64,000 nucleotides of DNA, from positions 141,319 to 205,318 of the forward strand of contig RSEE01000109.1 of NCBI GenBank assembly GCA_003971905.1, written 5' to 3'. Source of the stretch: Moniliella sp. 'wahieum' (lineage: Eukaryota; Basidiomycota; Moniliellomycetes; Moniliellales; Moniliellaceae). Made by a program: the position numbers and the translations under genes. Shown piece after piece: positions 22,170 to 32,472 of the stretch (within the stretch, counting starts at the first letter, position 1; every line of letters starts with the position of its first letter). A model generated the notes under the pieces. The model ran no database searches. It worked only from the letters and a program-made list of their open reading frames with translations, and was not told the DNA's origin.

Positions 22170-24015
22170 ATGCCTTCCCAAGAGCGCCAGCCCTCATTGC
22201 GGGCACCGAGCGCAGCTACAGCGCCGTGGAGGCTCAGCCCGACGCTCCCATCTCCGCCGAAGAGATCGCGCAGGAGAGCGCGTTCGAGGCCAGTACGTCT
22301 ACCCCTCTTCCTCCTTGACCCCACAAGCAGGGTTGCTGACCTGACCTCCTCCTCCAGTCCAAGCCGCTGAGCATGGTGTCGATCCCGACTCGTCTGCCTT
22401 TGTGCCTCATGTCTCGCGCGTGTCGTTGCGTGGTGTTCCGGAGGAGCCTAGTCTGCCAGCCAAGTCGGAGGTGCTGGTCATCCTGAGCGCCCTGTGGATT
22501 GGCAGTTTCCTCGCTGCTTTGGACGGGACGATTGTGGCCACCATCTTGGGCACTGTCGGTTCGGAATTTAACGTGTCCAAGGAGATCTCGTGGCTGGGCA
22601 CTTCGTACCTGCTGACTCAGACTGGCTTCCAGCCCCTGTACGGCAAGTGTTCGGACATTTTTGGCCGCAAGCCCGCCACTCTGTTTGCTTCGGCCGTCTT
22701 CCTTCTTGGCTCGCTGCTCTGTGGTCTGTCGCGCACCTTTACCCAGCTCTGCCTCGCCCGTGCTCTCGCCGGTATTGGCGGTGGTGGTCTGACCACGATG
22801 GCGACCATTGTTACGTCGGACCTCGTGTCGCTGAAAGAGCGTGGCACGTATCAAGGCTTTGGCAACTTGGTTTACGCTGTCGGTGCCTCGGTGGGTGGCC
22901 CGTTGGGCGGTGCCTTGGCGGACGGTGGCCTTGGCTGGCGTTGGGCTTTCCTGATCCAAGTGCCGCTGTGCATGATCCACTTTGGCGTTGTCTCGGCCAA
23001 GGTCAACATCCCTCCTGGCCCCGGCTCGATGATTGAGAAGATTAAGCGGATCGATGCGCTGGGTGGCGTGACGCTCGTTTCGTCTGTCTCGCTTGTGCTG
23101 CTGGCCATGTCGCTCGGTGGCAACACGCGCCCCTGGTCGGACGGACTGGTGCTCTTTTCCCTCTTTGGTGGTCTGGCTTTGGCGGTATGCTTTGTGGTGG
23201 TGGAGAAGTACGTGGCACGCGAGCCTCTTATGCCCCTCCGTGTCCTCTTCCGTCGCACTCCGGGCGCCGTCGCGCTTGCTGCCCTCTTCACGTCGGTCAG
23301 TCAGTTTGGTATCCTGTTCAACATCCCGCTCTACTTTACCACCATTGAGCGCACCTCGTCGTCGTATGCTGGTCTCCACCTGATTCCCAACTCGGTCCTT
23401 GCTTCGTCCTGCTCGATGGGCAGTGGCCTGATCATGGCCTGGACCGGACGGTACAAGCTGATGCTGCTCATTGTCTCGGCTGCCGCCGCCGTGGGCCCAC
23501 TGGGTATGCTGTTCTGGCACCAGGGCACGTCGGAGTGGTTCTACTGGGCCATGATGCCCTGGAACGGTATTGGCTTTGGTGGGATTCTGACCATCACGCT
23601 CGTTGCGCTCATTGCCTCGGTCGACCCGGCCGATATGTCGGCCGCGACGGGGATGACGTACCTTTTCCGTGCCGTTGGCTCGATCAGCGGTGTGTCGGTG
23701 TCGCAGGCCATCCTGCAGGCGCGCCTTCAGACCACCCTCTCGGCCGCCGGGCTTAAGCCCAAGATCGTCTCGGCGATCCGGGACGATGTGAATGTGATTG
23801 GCACCTTGCCCCACAAGCTGCAGCAAGCAGCCATTGGCGCCTACACCCAGTCCCTCCGCTCGGTCTTCCTCTTGATTTTCCTCACGGCCGTGTGCGCCTT
23901 CCTGGCCACGATCCCCATCCAGGAATTCGCCCTGCCCGGCGCCAAGCCTGCTGCCGCAGCCCCCGCACGCGAGGCTGCCATCGCTGAGGAAGAGGAGCCT
24001 GCTGAGCAGCAGTAA
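22170..24015 (+). CDS. MFS transporter, DHA2 (14-helix) type, vacuolar amino-acid or drug exporter-like
   Basis: Proton-coupled major-facilitator protein resembling fungal Vba/Fnx1-type vacuolar basic amino-acid transporters and related drug exporters. ATG at 22170 (MPSQERQP); with one missing C at 22191-22193 the reading continues LIAGTERSYSAVEAQ. A 65-nt intron (22293-22357) joins QESAFEA to IQAAEHGV. The main exon then runs without a break to 24015. It starts with LSALWIGSFLAALDGTIVA, carries motif A GKCSDIFGRKPATL after helix 2, GIGGGGLTTMATIVTSDLV, GASVGGPLGGALAD (motif C-like) and the second-half helices, and ends in an acidic tail EEEEPAEQQ. About 600 residues, as usual for 14-helix members. 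Substrate not assigned. Its 3' end converges on PDC. Confidence 0.88.
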
Positions 24016-24708
24016 GTTTCCTCTTTTCTTTTTCCTAGTGCTCGCTTTCTTCCCCCCTCCCACTCAAAATACCCTTCCCTCTCCCGAGGAGGTAATTGGA
24101 TCATGTGATCGACCAGATCGATTGGCATACTTCGCACAAACTCGTTCATGCAGCACCGCGGGACTTGGAAGGGAAATAAGGAGATTAGTGAGAGAGAAGC
24201 GGGGGATCAAACGACCACCGCGGCTGGCAAGTCGGCCAGGGTAATGGCTGCCACCCTCAGTTTATATACCACACGCATTCGCTTCCTACTAGTACTACTC
24301 AATGGTCGCACGATCGTGTCGCGGCACATACCACCGAGCCGCCTGCTTCCATTTCGAGTAGTACTATGCCTGGATTCCAACTCAAAAATCTACGATGAAA
24401 AAGCGTTGGGTACATTCCATACACCGCTATGACGCGCTGGAACAGCCTGAGAGTAGCCGACCTCTTGTAACAGCAAGCAGTACAGTTGACTTTGGGCTTG
24501 CCAACCTATACTTGTCTACTAAGTATGTGCTATGTCCCAGCAGTTGGATCCCACAACCAAAATAATAGAGGGGAATACCGAGTGGTATGATTCTTAGATA
24601 TGAGAGGTGTAGCAGGAGGCTTGACAGAGAGAGGAACGTTGGAACGAATCGTAGCGCAAGCGTGCGTGTCATCAGTTTTCGGGGCCGAGGGAGGATGGAG
24701 GGAAGGGC
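24016..24708. other. Convergent 3' intergenic region
   Basis: Lies between the MFS gene (plus) and PDC (minus). No coding frame. Contains TATATA at 24263-24268 and ACTAGTACTAC words (about 24287). It holds the 3' untranslated regions of both genes and possibly a non-coding promoter. Confidence 0.5.
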
Positions 24709-26707
24709 TTAGGCGGCGTTGTTGGCAGCAGACAGGGCAGCCTGGCGCTTAAGAGCCGGAGGCGAGTCGCCACGGGGGAGGAAGACCTCGACGACGTGGG
24801 CCTTGTCAGCCTTGTTGAACGACGGGTCGGTCAGCAGCTTCTCCAGCTCAGCCTTGGTGTGGATGGCGTGGTACTGCGTCTTGGACATGATCGGGTCCGT
24901 GGCGTGCGAAGGCACGTTGGGCTTGGTCCAGGTAGGCGGGGGCGTGAGGAAGTCAATCAACTTGGTGTGGTTCCAGATCGCAATGTCGTTGTAGAACTCG
25001 TCGGGGCCAAAGATTTGGCGCTCAATTTCGTATCCGTCGTTGTTGAGGATAAAGATGAGAGGCGTCAGACCGTGACGGAAGACCGTGCCGAGCTCCTGGG
25101 CCGTAAGCTGCAGCGAGCCATCGCCAATGAAGTGGACCGTGCGGCCAGGACGCTGGGGGTTGTGCTGCTGCAGTTGGCGCAGGCCAAGGGCGGCACCCAG
25201 AACAGCGCCACCAGTGAAGCCAATCGAGCCCCAGAGCATCTGGGCGATCAGCTTGGCGTTCGGGAACGTCACGTCGATCAGACCGAACGACGAGTACCGG
25301 TCTCACCAAGCACAACATCGCCCTCCGGAAGAACTGGCCCATCCGGGGCCAGAAGTAGCCCTGGGTGATGACGTCCTTGGACTTGAAGGCAGCTGCGCCG
25401 CCGAGGCGCGAGAGGGTAAGCTCATCCAGCTCCTGGATCTGCTCGTCCACCGAGGGAAGAGCGTTGAGGGTGAGGGAGCGGACGGGCGCCAAAGAGACTT
25501 GGTGACGGCCAGGCGCTTCTCAGCCATGCCAGCGAAGGCAGCAGTCAGCTTGGGCAGGAGCCACTTCATCTTGATGTCCTCAAAAACGGCATAGCCAATC
25601 TTGGTGTGGTCCGAGTGGAGCTCGATGGTGGCCGTGCGCTTGGTACGGTAGGAGAAGGAACCCGTGTTGTAGTCCGAAAGGAGACCACCAATCGAGAGGA
25701 TCAAGTCGGAAGCCTCGACAATTTCCTTGACGGCAGGCTTGCTCAAGCTGCCAAGGTAGACACCACCGAACTGGGCGTTGTTGAGCTCAGTCACAACCGT
25801 CTTGCCCATGGGAGTGGTGAAGACAGGGAGGCCAGTCACATCGGCAAACTTGCGGGTCTCCTCAACCACGTTGTGGCGCGAGGCGCAAGCGTCGACCAGG
25901 ATGATCGGCTGGGTAGCAGCCTTGACGCGCTTGATGATCTCGTCAAGCACGTTGCGCTCAATCTCCTCGTTGTTGGGCGAGACGGTGGTCTGGAGCTTGT
26001 ACTCTTGCAGGCGCTTGGCAGCCGTAACGGGCAGGGGGAGGTCGACCATGTTGGAAGGGTAGCCAATGTAGACGGGGAGGGAGCGGGACACGCAGAACTC
26101 GAGGATCGAGTCAATGGCGCGGCAAGCGTCAAGGCCAGTGGTGATGTCCTCCGCCTTGGTGCCCTTGGGGATCAGGGGCAGACGGCCCTCACGGTGCATC
26201 TGGTACAGGTCAAGCTGCGCACCCGTGATCTGACGGGCCATGTTGAGGAAAGCGTCGAACTTGTGGTCACCTAGGAAGCACAAGCGGTCAGATGAAAATC
26301 CAGCAATGCAAAGGAAGAGGGGGCAAACATACCCAGCGTGTGGTGAAGCAAAAGACCCTCGTCCTGAGCCTTGGTCGAGGGAGTGCCGACAATGTGGATG
26401 ACGGGCAGGCGCTCAGCCATGCTGCCACCAAGGGCGTTGCAGGCGCTCAGCTCACCGACACCGAAGGTGGTGGTGAGCACGGCAGGGCGCGGGTGGCCCT
26501 CGGAGAGCACACGGGCGAGACCCGTCGGCGAGTAACCAGCGTTGAGCTCGTTGGAGTTGCCGATCCAGCCGAGGCCGCACTCACGCCAGCGGGTGAGCAT
26601 GGCAAGGGTAAAGTCGCCAGGGAGGCCCTGGACGAACTCAACTCGAGCTGCTTCAAGCGCTCGCAGAGGTAGTCGGTGAGGGTGATGGTGCCAGCAACCG
26701 GGGCCAT
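24709..26707 (-). CDS. PDC1: Pyruvate decarboxylase (thiamine diphosphate-dependent)
   Basis: Converts pyruvate to acetaldehyde and CO2 in fermentation, cytosolic. ATG at 26707 (MAPVAGTITLTDYLCERL). Exon 1 contains GWIGNSNELNAGYSPTGLAR with the cofactor-activating Glu, and HIVGTPSTKAQ with HHTLG (the HH pair of the active site). A 62-nt intron (26271-26332) joins HHTLG to DHKFDAFLNM. The C-terminal half carries the ThDP/Mg motif GDGSLQLTAQELGTVFRHGL through NNDGYEIERQI, and ends with a short Ala-rich tail at 24709. Length about 600 residues, normal. Frame breaks near 26632, 25495 and 25305-25325 each fit one lost base (for example a C from CC at 26632), so I treat the gene as intact. Downstream of the stop the MFS gene converges. 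Confidence 0.93.
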
Positions 26708-28434
26708 GGGATGGGGGTGGGTGGAAGTGCTCGAGATGTACGCGGGGGACGGTGGGGCGGGTGGGGTCGGCGAGGCGGGCGGGGGGAGGGGCGTTCTTAT
26801 ACTGCGGCGGGGTGTGGGTGCGTCATGCGGGCGATCGGCGTGGATGTGCCAGACGCAATGCTGGACGCTGGCCAGCGGCGGCGACGGTGGGTCGACATTC
26901 GCCCAGCGCTGGCTGCCGAGCCAGAGAAGCGAGCAGTTTAATTGGGAGGTTTAACTCCCGCCCGGCATGGCGCCAGTGCCACCCACCCCCCTTTCCACGC
27001 ACGGGGGCACTCTTCCGTCCGACTCCGCCTGGGTTTTGAGTGCCTCTGCGCTGCCTCTGCGCGAGAATACCTCCTCAGCAGAGTCCTCTGAATGGCCCAT
27101 CCTGCATCCCCCGCTTCCAGATCGCTGCGGCCCAGACGCACCACGGGCACCATCCGCCATCACCACATCACCAGTCTGCTATCATCTGCCCGCCCACTCT
27201 TAATTTCTGGCGCAGTGCCTCTGAGCTAACCTCGCCCCTGCCCCTTTGCAAATATCAAACTGCATACCTCAGCATGTGTTGCTCACATGTCACACGACAG
27301 CAGAGGCACAGCAGCAGACACCGCAGCCCGTTACCCCATCAACAACGCAAGTGGGCGCAGCTCCATTATATACAGCAGAAACCCAAACTTGCGATTCGAC
27401 GGACACCTTTTGATGGTTGCCCCATTCAAAATCCTACGGCCTCACCGGCCTCACCCTGCCTCATCGGCACCTCTCCCGGATCTCTCGTCTTATAGTCAAA
27501 GCGTTATTCCCCAAGGGCTCATTGAACGTTGAACGCGGTACAGCTTGACCCGCGTCCTCAAGCGGCTTACTAAGTAGGAGTTCTAAGTGCATTGGTAATC
27601 TAACACCTCAGTTGTGGGAGTATGTGTGCGCAGAGAGCACCACACCCGTGTAGAGTGTTTGTGAGTATGTGAGCTTCGTGTAACGTGTATTTCATCTCAT
27701 CGATCATCCTACTCTGTCCACTCTGAAGGAAGGAGGTAGAGGCACGCATATCGTGCATCTTCACGACCAGATGTGGCTTAGCGCTTATATTGTGAAAGAG
27801 TGCACCACATACACGCGCACGTTAATAAAGAACGGTTCATTGCTCTCTGCAACAGCACTGATCCTCACTAGGAAAAAAAACACTCTCCCTTGGTTCACAC
27901 CACTTCAGCTACAACCGGCAACTGCTGTTCCTGTGATCCTGAATAGATGGTTGGAGCTGATGGATGGTTGACGATTCCATGAATTGTTTTCGAGCGTGTG
28001 AGGGAGTGGCCGGGTGACTTAGGATTAGCATGCAGCTGTGATACAAAGGGACGAGTTATGATGCGTGCCACGATGAGTGCTGAGGTTCAGCTCGCATCCT
28101 GAGCGCCTTAGGCAGTCGGGTACCACACAGACGTCAGTCAGGGCCTGAGCGCCTGAGCTTCCTCATCAGAATCAGAACAACAAGATCAGGAGCAACTGTA
28201 CCCACGTTCAGCTTATCCGTTTCAGATCTCGGCACCATTTGCAGCTTCTCTCCTTGCGCAACATGGTAACAGCCACACCATTTTGCTCGTGAGAGATCAG
28301 TAGGATGCATATAAACATGATGGGAAGTAATACTTCTTCATTGCGCGCAAGAAGATCAACAGGCTGATGCATCATAGTTGCTTCATCAGTACACAACAGC
28401 GTTACTATTACATTGGGGAGCAAAAGCAGGAGGA

Positions 28435-28600
28435 AACCAGGGTCGAGACAAGGTTGAGGAATGTAACAATCGTTCTGGGGGGAAGAAGTAAGAGCGAGGA
28501 CAAGGAGCAAAGATGAAGAACAGGGAAAGCAATAGACGCTCGAGAGGAAGACATTGAGAGTGGGAGCATATTATTCATGCGGCCAAACTACGACAACCAC
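28435..28600 (+). repeat. Dispersed repeat, copy B
   Basis: Partner of 20231-20395 in the same orientation, 8.2 kb away, flanking the MFS-PDC block. CAATCGTTC lies at 28467-28475 and AGACGCTCGAGA at 28534-28545. Confidence 0.7.
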
Positions 28601-28660
28601 ACTGATGCGCCACACTAGAGTTGAGCGAACCGCGTGCCCCATATCAGTTGTGATAGCGCT

Positions 28661-28667
28661 TATATAA
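28661..28667 (+). promoter_or_regulatory. TATATAA box downstream of repeat copy B
   Basis: A consensus TATA element 60 bp after the repeat, with no coding frame behind it. Copy A is followed at a similar distance only by a weaker TATTTATG. Confidence 0.3.
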
Positions 28668-29633
28668 CATCGCCCCACTCACACTAGTACTCATGGCCAT
28701 GCAAAGTGAGCCCCATCCTTTTTCTCTTCATGGATGGGATTGTGGAATACGTACGCGGGGCCTGTTTGAGCTAGGGAGACCCCAGAGGCAGATGAGTTTT
28801 CTGGCAAGGCTCTCATATTATACTGTTGCCAATGGAAAACCAAATGCGTTTCAGATTTGTTTGGAAAGATCTGTTGTATAAAAAGCTGTGCCGTAGATGT
28901 GCACACATTTATAGGGGCGGTGGGCTTACATGGCCCTCCCTGTGACTGTGGAACATCGTTGATCAGGGCTTCAAGTCGGATTCCAGGGGCACGAAAACGA
29001 ACGAGATAGAGGAGTACTACTTATAGAAGAGAAGCAGTAGGGGCATTGGTGTTTTTTTGTTGTGGAGGAGAGAAAAGATCACATGAGAAACCGTGGGAGT
29101 ATATTACAGTGTAATCAATGGGCTATTGTTTGCCCCACCGTCAACGATCGATGCTTGTTGCTCTGCGTGGTGGGAGAGGAGGCGGGGGGCGGGGTGGCTG
29201 AGATCTGGCCGGGCAGGGCTGGGTTGGGCAAGAAGGCTGGCAGCTTACGCTACAGCCCATACTCACCGCGGCTGTTCAGCCTGGGTCAGCACGGCCCGCA
29301 CGGCGCCAGCCACCTGGCCCCACCCGGCGCCAACACTGCGGCTGTGCACAGGCCATTTGTAATGACACCCCCCGCCACTGCCGCACTGCGCAGCGCTCAG
29401 CCCAGCCGCCCCGCCCAGCGGCTGTGTTCGCCATCACGCGTCGCCTCCGTGGTTCGACAGCACCCCCATGGGGCCAGTGTGTGCCCGCGGCGCTGGCTGC
29501 TGGCCGCACCAGGCGTGTCACCCATGTCCTGCATGTCACCGCCCATGGACTGAATCCACCAGGCGGTTGCTGATAATTGCTGCGATAACCGCTCCCTGCC
29601 CTCCTCTCCCCAACCATCCCGCGGAGTGTTGCC

Positions 29634-32115
29634 ATGCTCGCTGCCCCGCTTCTCCGCACTCCCCTCCGCCGCGCCCCCCCTTGGCCGGCACCCGCATCCC
29701 CCTCGCCGCCCGCGGCTACGCCTCGGCCACTGTCGCCGAGCAGGTGGCCGACGTGGACCCCGCCATGTTTGGCGAGAAGGTCGAGATGTCGCCGCTCGAG
29801 GTGGGCAAAGGCCACTTTATCAACTACAAGCGCATCTACGACACCTCCAGGTTGTCAAGGAACGCCTCAACCGGCCCCTGACTATGTCGGAGAAGATTCT
29901 CTACGGCCACCTGGACGACCCCCATACCCAGGACATTGAGCGTGGTGTCTCCTACCTCAAGCTCCGCCCGGACGTATGTGGCTCCGCCCTGCTCTCCTCC
30001 ATCCTCTTGCCTTGACTGACCGTTTTGATGCTCCTCTCCAGCGCGTTGCCTGCCAGGACGCCACGGCCCAGATGGCTCTGCTGCAGTTCATGTCGGCTGG
30101 TCTCCCCAAGACAGCTGTCCCCCCACTGTGCACTGTGACCACTTGATCCAGGCCCAGGTGGGCGGCGAGGCTGACCTTGCTCGTGCCAAGCAGATCAATA
30201 AGGAGGTGTACGATTTCCTCGCTACCTGCACGGCCAAGTACGGGATTGGCTTCTGGAAGCCTGGCTCGGGTATCATCCACCAGATCATTCTCGAGAACTA
30301 CGCTTTCCCCGGTGGTCTCATGATTGGTACCGACTCGCACACGCCTAACGCGGGTGGTCTCAACATGATTGCTTGCGGTGTGGGTGGTGCCGATGCGGTG
30401 GACGTGATGGCCAACTTGCCCTGGGAGCTCAAGTGCCCTAAGGTGGTGGGCGTGGAGCTGAAGGGCAAGCTCTCCGGCTGGACCGCTCCCAAGGACGTGA
30501 TTCTCAAGGTGGCTGGTGAGCTTACAGTCAAGGGCGGCACGGGCGCCATCATTGAGTACAAGGGCACCGGTGTCTCGTCGCTCTCGGCGACTGGCATGGC
30601 CACCATCTGCAACATGGGTGCTGAGATTGGTGCTACCACCTCGCTTTTCCCCTTCAATGAGCGCACTGAGGCCTACCTAAAGGCGACCAAGCGTGGTGAC
30701 ATTGCCGCCTACGCCTCCAAGTTCCAGAAGTACCCCTTCCCGATTCGGACGCTTCGTACGACAAGCACATCACCATTGACCTTGACACCCTCGAGCCTCA
30801 CATCAACGGCCCTTTCACTCCCGATCTGGCTACCCCGATTTCCAAGTTTGCTGAAGCGGTCAAAAAGAATGACTGGCCCGAAGAACTCAAGGTGGCGCTT
30901 ATTGGTTCGTGCACCAACTCGTCGTATGAGGACATGAGCCGTGCTGCGTACATTGCTGCTGAGGCTGAGTCCCACGGCCTCAAAACCGTTTCGGGCTACA
31001 CGGTCACCCCCGGCTCGGAACAGATTCGTGCTACGATTGAGCGGGATGGCCAGATGGAGACTCTGGAGAAGGCTGGAGGTATCGTGCTTGCGAATGCGTG
31101 CGGCCCCTGCATTGGTCAGTGGGACCGCAAGGACGTGGCAAAGGGCGAGAAGAACTCGATCATCACGTCGTACAACCGTAACTTTACTGGCCGCAACGAT
31201 GCCAACCCGGCTACGCACGCCTTTGTTGCTTCGCCCGACATGGTGACGGCCATGGCCTTTGCCGGCCGCTTGACCTTCAACCCCTTGACGGACTCGCTCA
31301 AGGGGGCCGATGGGAAGGAGTTCAAGTTCTCCGAACCCAAGGGCATTGAGCTCCCCGCCAAGGGCTACGACCCTGGTGAGAACACGTACCAAGCCCCGCC
31401 TGCCGACGGTGCTTCTATCAATGTTGCGATCGACCCCGAGTCGGACCGTCTGCAGAAGCTTTCGCGCCGTTTGCCAAGTGGGACGGGAAGAACCCCACGG
31501 GTCTGCCGATCCTCATCAAGGCCAAGGGCAAGTGCACTACGGACCACATCTCGGCTGGTGGGCCTTGGCTCAAGTACCGTGGCCACTTGCAGAACATCTC
31601 GAACAATTGCCTGATTGGTGCAATCAACGAGGCGAACGGTAAGGCCAACGAGGTTCTGAACCACTACACGGGTGAATGGGACGCCGTGCCCGCAACGGCG
31701 CTGTACTACCGCGAGAATGGTCACCCTTGGGTGGTGATTGGGGACGAGAACTATGGCGAGGGCTCGTCGCGTGAGCACGCTGCGTTGGAGCCGCGGTACC
31801 TCGGTGGTCGCGCGATCATTACCCGCTCCTTTGCCCGCATCCACGACCAACCTCAAGAAGCAAGGCATGCTCGCGCTGACGTTCAAGGACCCCAAGGACT
31901 ACGACAAGATCAAGTCCACGGACATTGTCGACCTGGAGGGCGTGACGGAGATGGCGCCGGGCTCTACGATCACCCTGGTTGCGCACCACGCGGACGGGTC
32001 GGAGGATAAGGTCCCGCTTGCCCACACATACAACGAGGGCCAGATCGAGTGGTTCAAGGCGGGTTCGGCGCTGAACCTGATGGCTGCGCAGGCCAAGGCC
32101 CGTGCTTCAAGCTGA
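29634..32115 (+). CDS. ACO1: Aconitate hydratase, mitochondrial
   Basis: Citrate-isocitrate isomerase of the TCA cycle, with a 4Fe-4S cluster, mitochondrial matrix. ATG at 29634 opens an Arg-rich presequence ([16 protein letters not shown]). Then [40 protein letters not shown] and SYLKLRPD; a 68-nt intron (29974-30041); and [43 protein letters not shown]. Cluster cysteines are in [11 protein letters not shown] and [12 protein letters not shown]; the C-terminal swivel domain has [19 protein letters not shown]. Stop at 32115. About 780 residues, normal. Frame breaks near 29680, 29850, 30118, 30745, 31475 and 31850 all lie within conserved blocks and fit single-base errors. Divergent from PDC across a 2.9-kb spacer. 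Confidence 0.95.
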
Positions 32116-32472
32116 AATGCGCCGCGGCGGGACACGCTCTTGCTCTGGGGCATGTAAGTTCGTCTTCTTCAATGCTATCGATATTGTTTTATTGTGGTGA
32201 ATGTGGTTCCTGTCGTGCGCAGTAGCTGGACGAAGCAACAGTGTCGGTCAAGCCGGTGCTGACGGGGGGGCAGGACGAGAGGGCTACACAGGGGGACAGT
32301 TGCTGGGGTTATATAGCGGTTGTTGACCGCCGATCTGGAGAGCAGACGGGGTGAAATGTTCAGCGCGGGTGGGCAATTTTTTCGGACGACGCTGGCGAGC
32401 AATGAGGAAAGAGAGGAATCAAGTGCGTAATGAAGCAGTCTTGCCACCATCTCCTCCCACCCGCCGGCCCGC
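32116..32472. promoter_or_regulatory. ACO1 3' region and RPAP1 promoter
   Basis: 357 bp between two plus-strand genes. TTATATAG at about 32309, 164 bp upstream of the RPAP1 ATG, is a plausible TATA element. No coding frame. Confidence 0.4.

Larger units (their letters stand above)
26708..29633. other. Gene-poor spacer between PDC and ACO1 (divergent promoters)
   Basis: 2.9 kb between two divergent, probably strongly expressed metabolic genes. No supported coding frame. Features seen: AT-richer sequence at 27.5-29.1 kb, dispersed repeat copy B (28435-28600), TATATAA at 28661-28667, GGGCCTGAGCGCCTGAG words at about 28140, and GC-rich promoter-like sequence at both ends. Confidence 0.6.

Noticed and set aside
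22234-24063. 609-codon open frame antisense to the MFS transporter
   Set aside because: It is the mirror of a GC-rich, codon-biased gene whose sense frame has clear transporter motifs; the antisense reading is Arg/His/Gly-rich with no domain.
24709-26707. PDC as a pseudogene
   Set aside because: All cofactor and active-site motifs are present and each frame break fits loss of one base from a short run, as in other essential genes here.
28691-28906. Small ORFs in the spacer before ACO1
   Set aside because: Overlapping frames on both strands, no domain, no codon-bias signal, next to a dispersed repeat.
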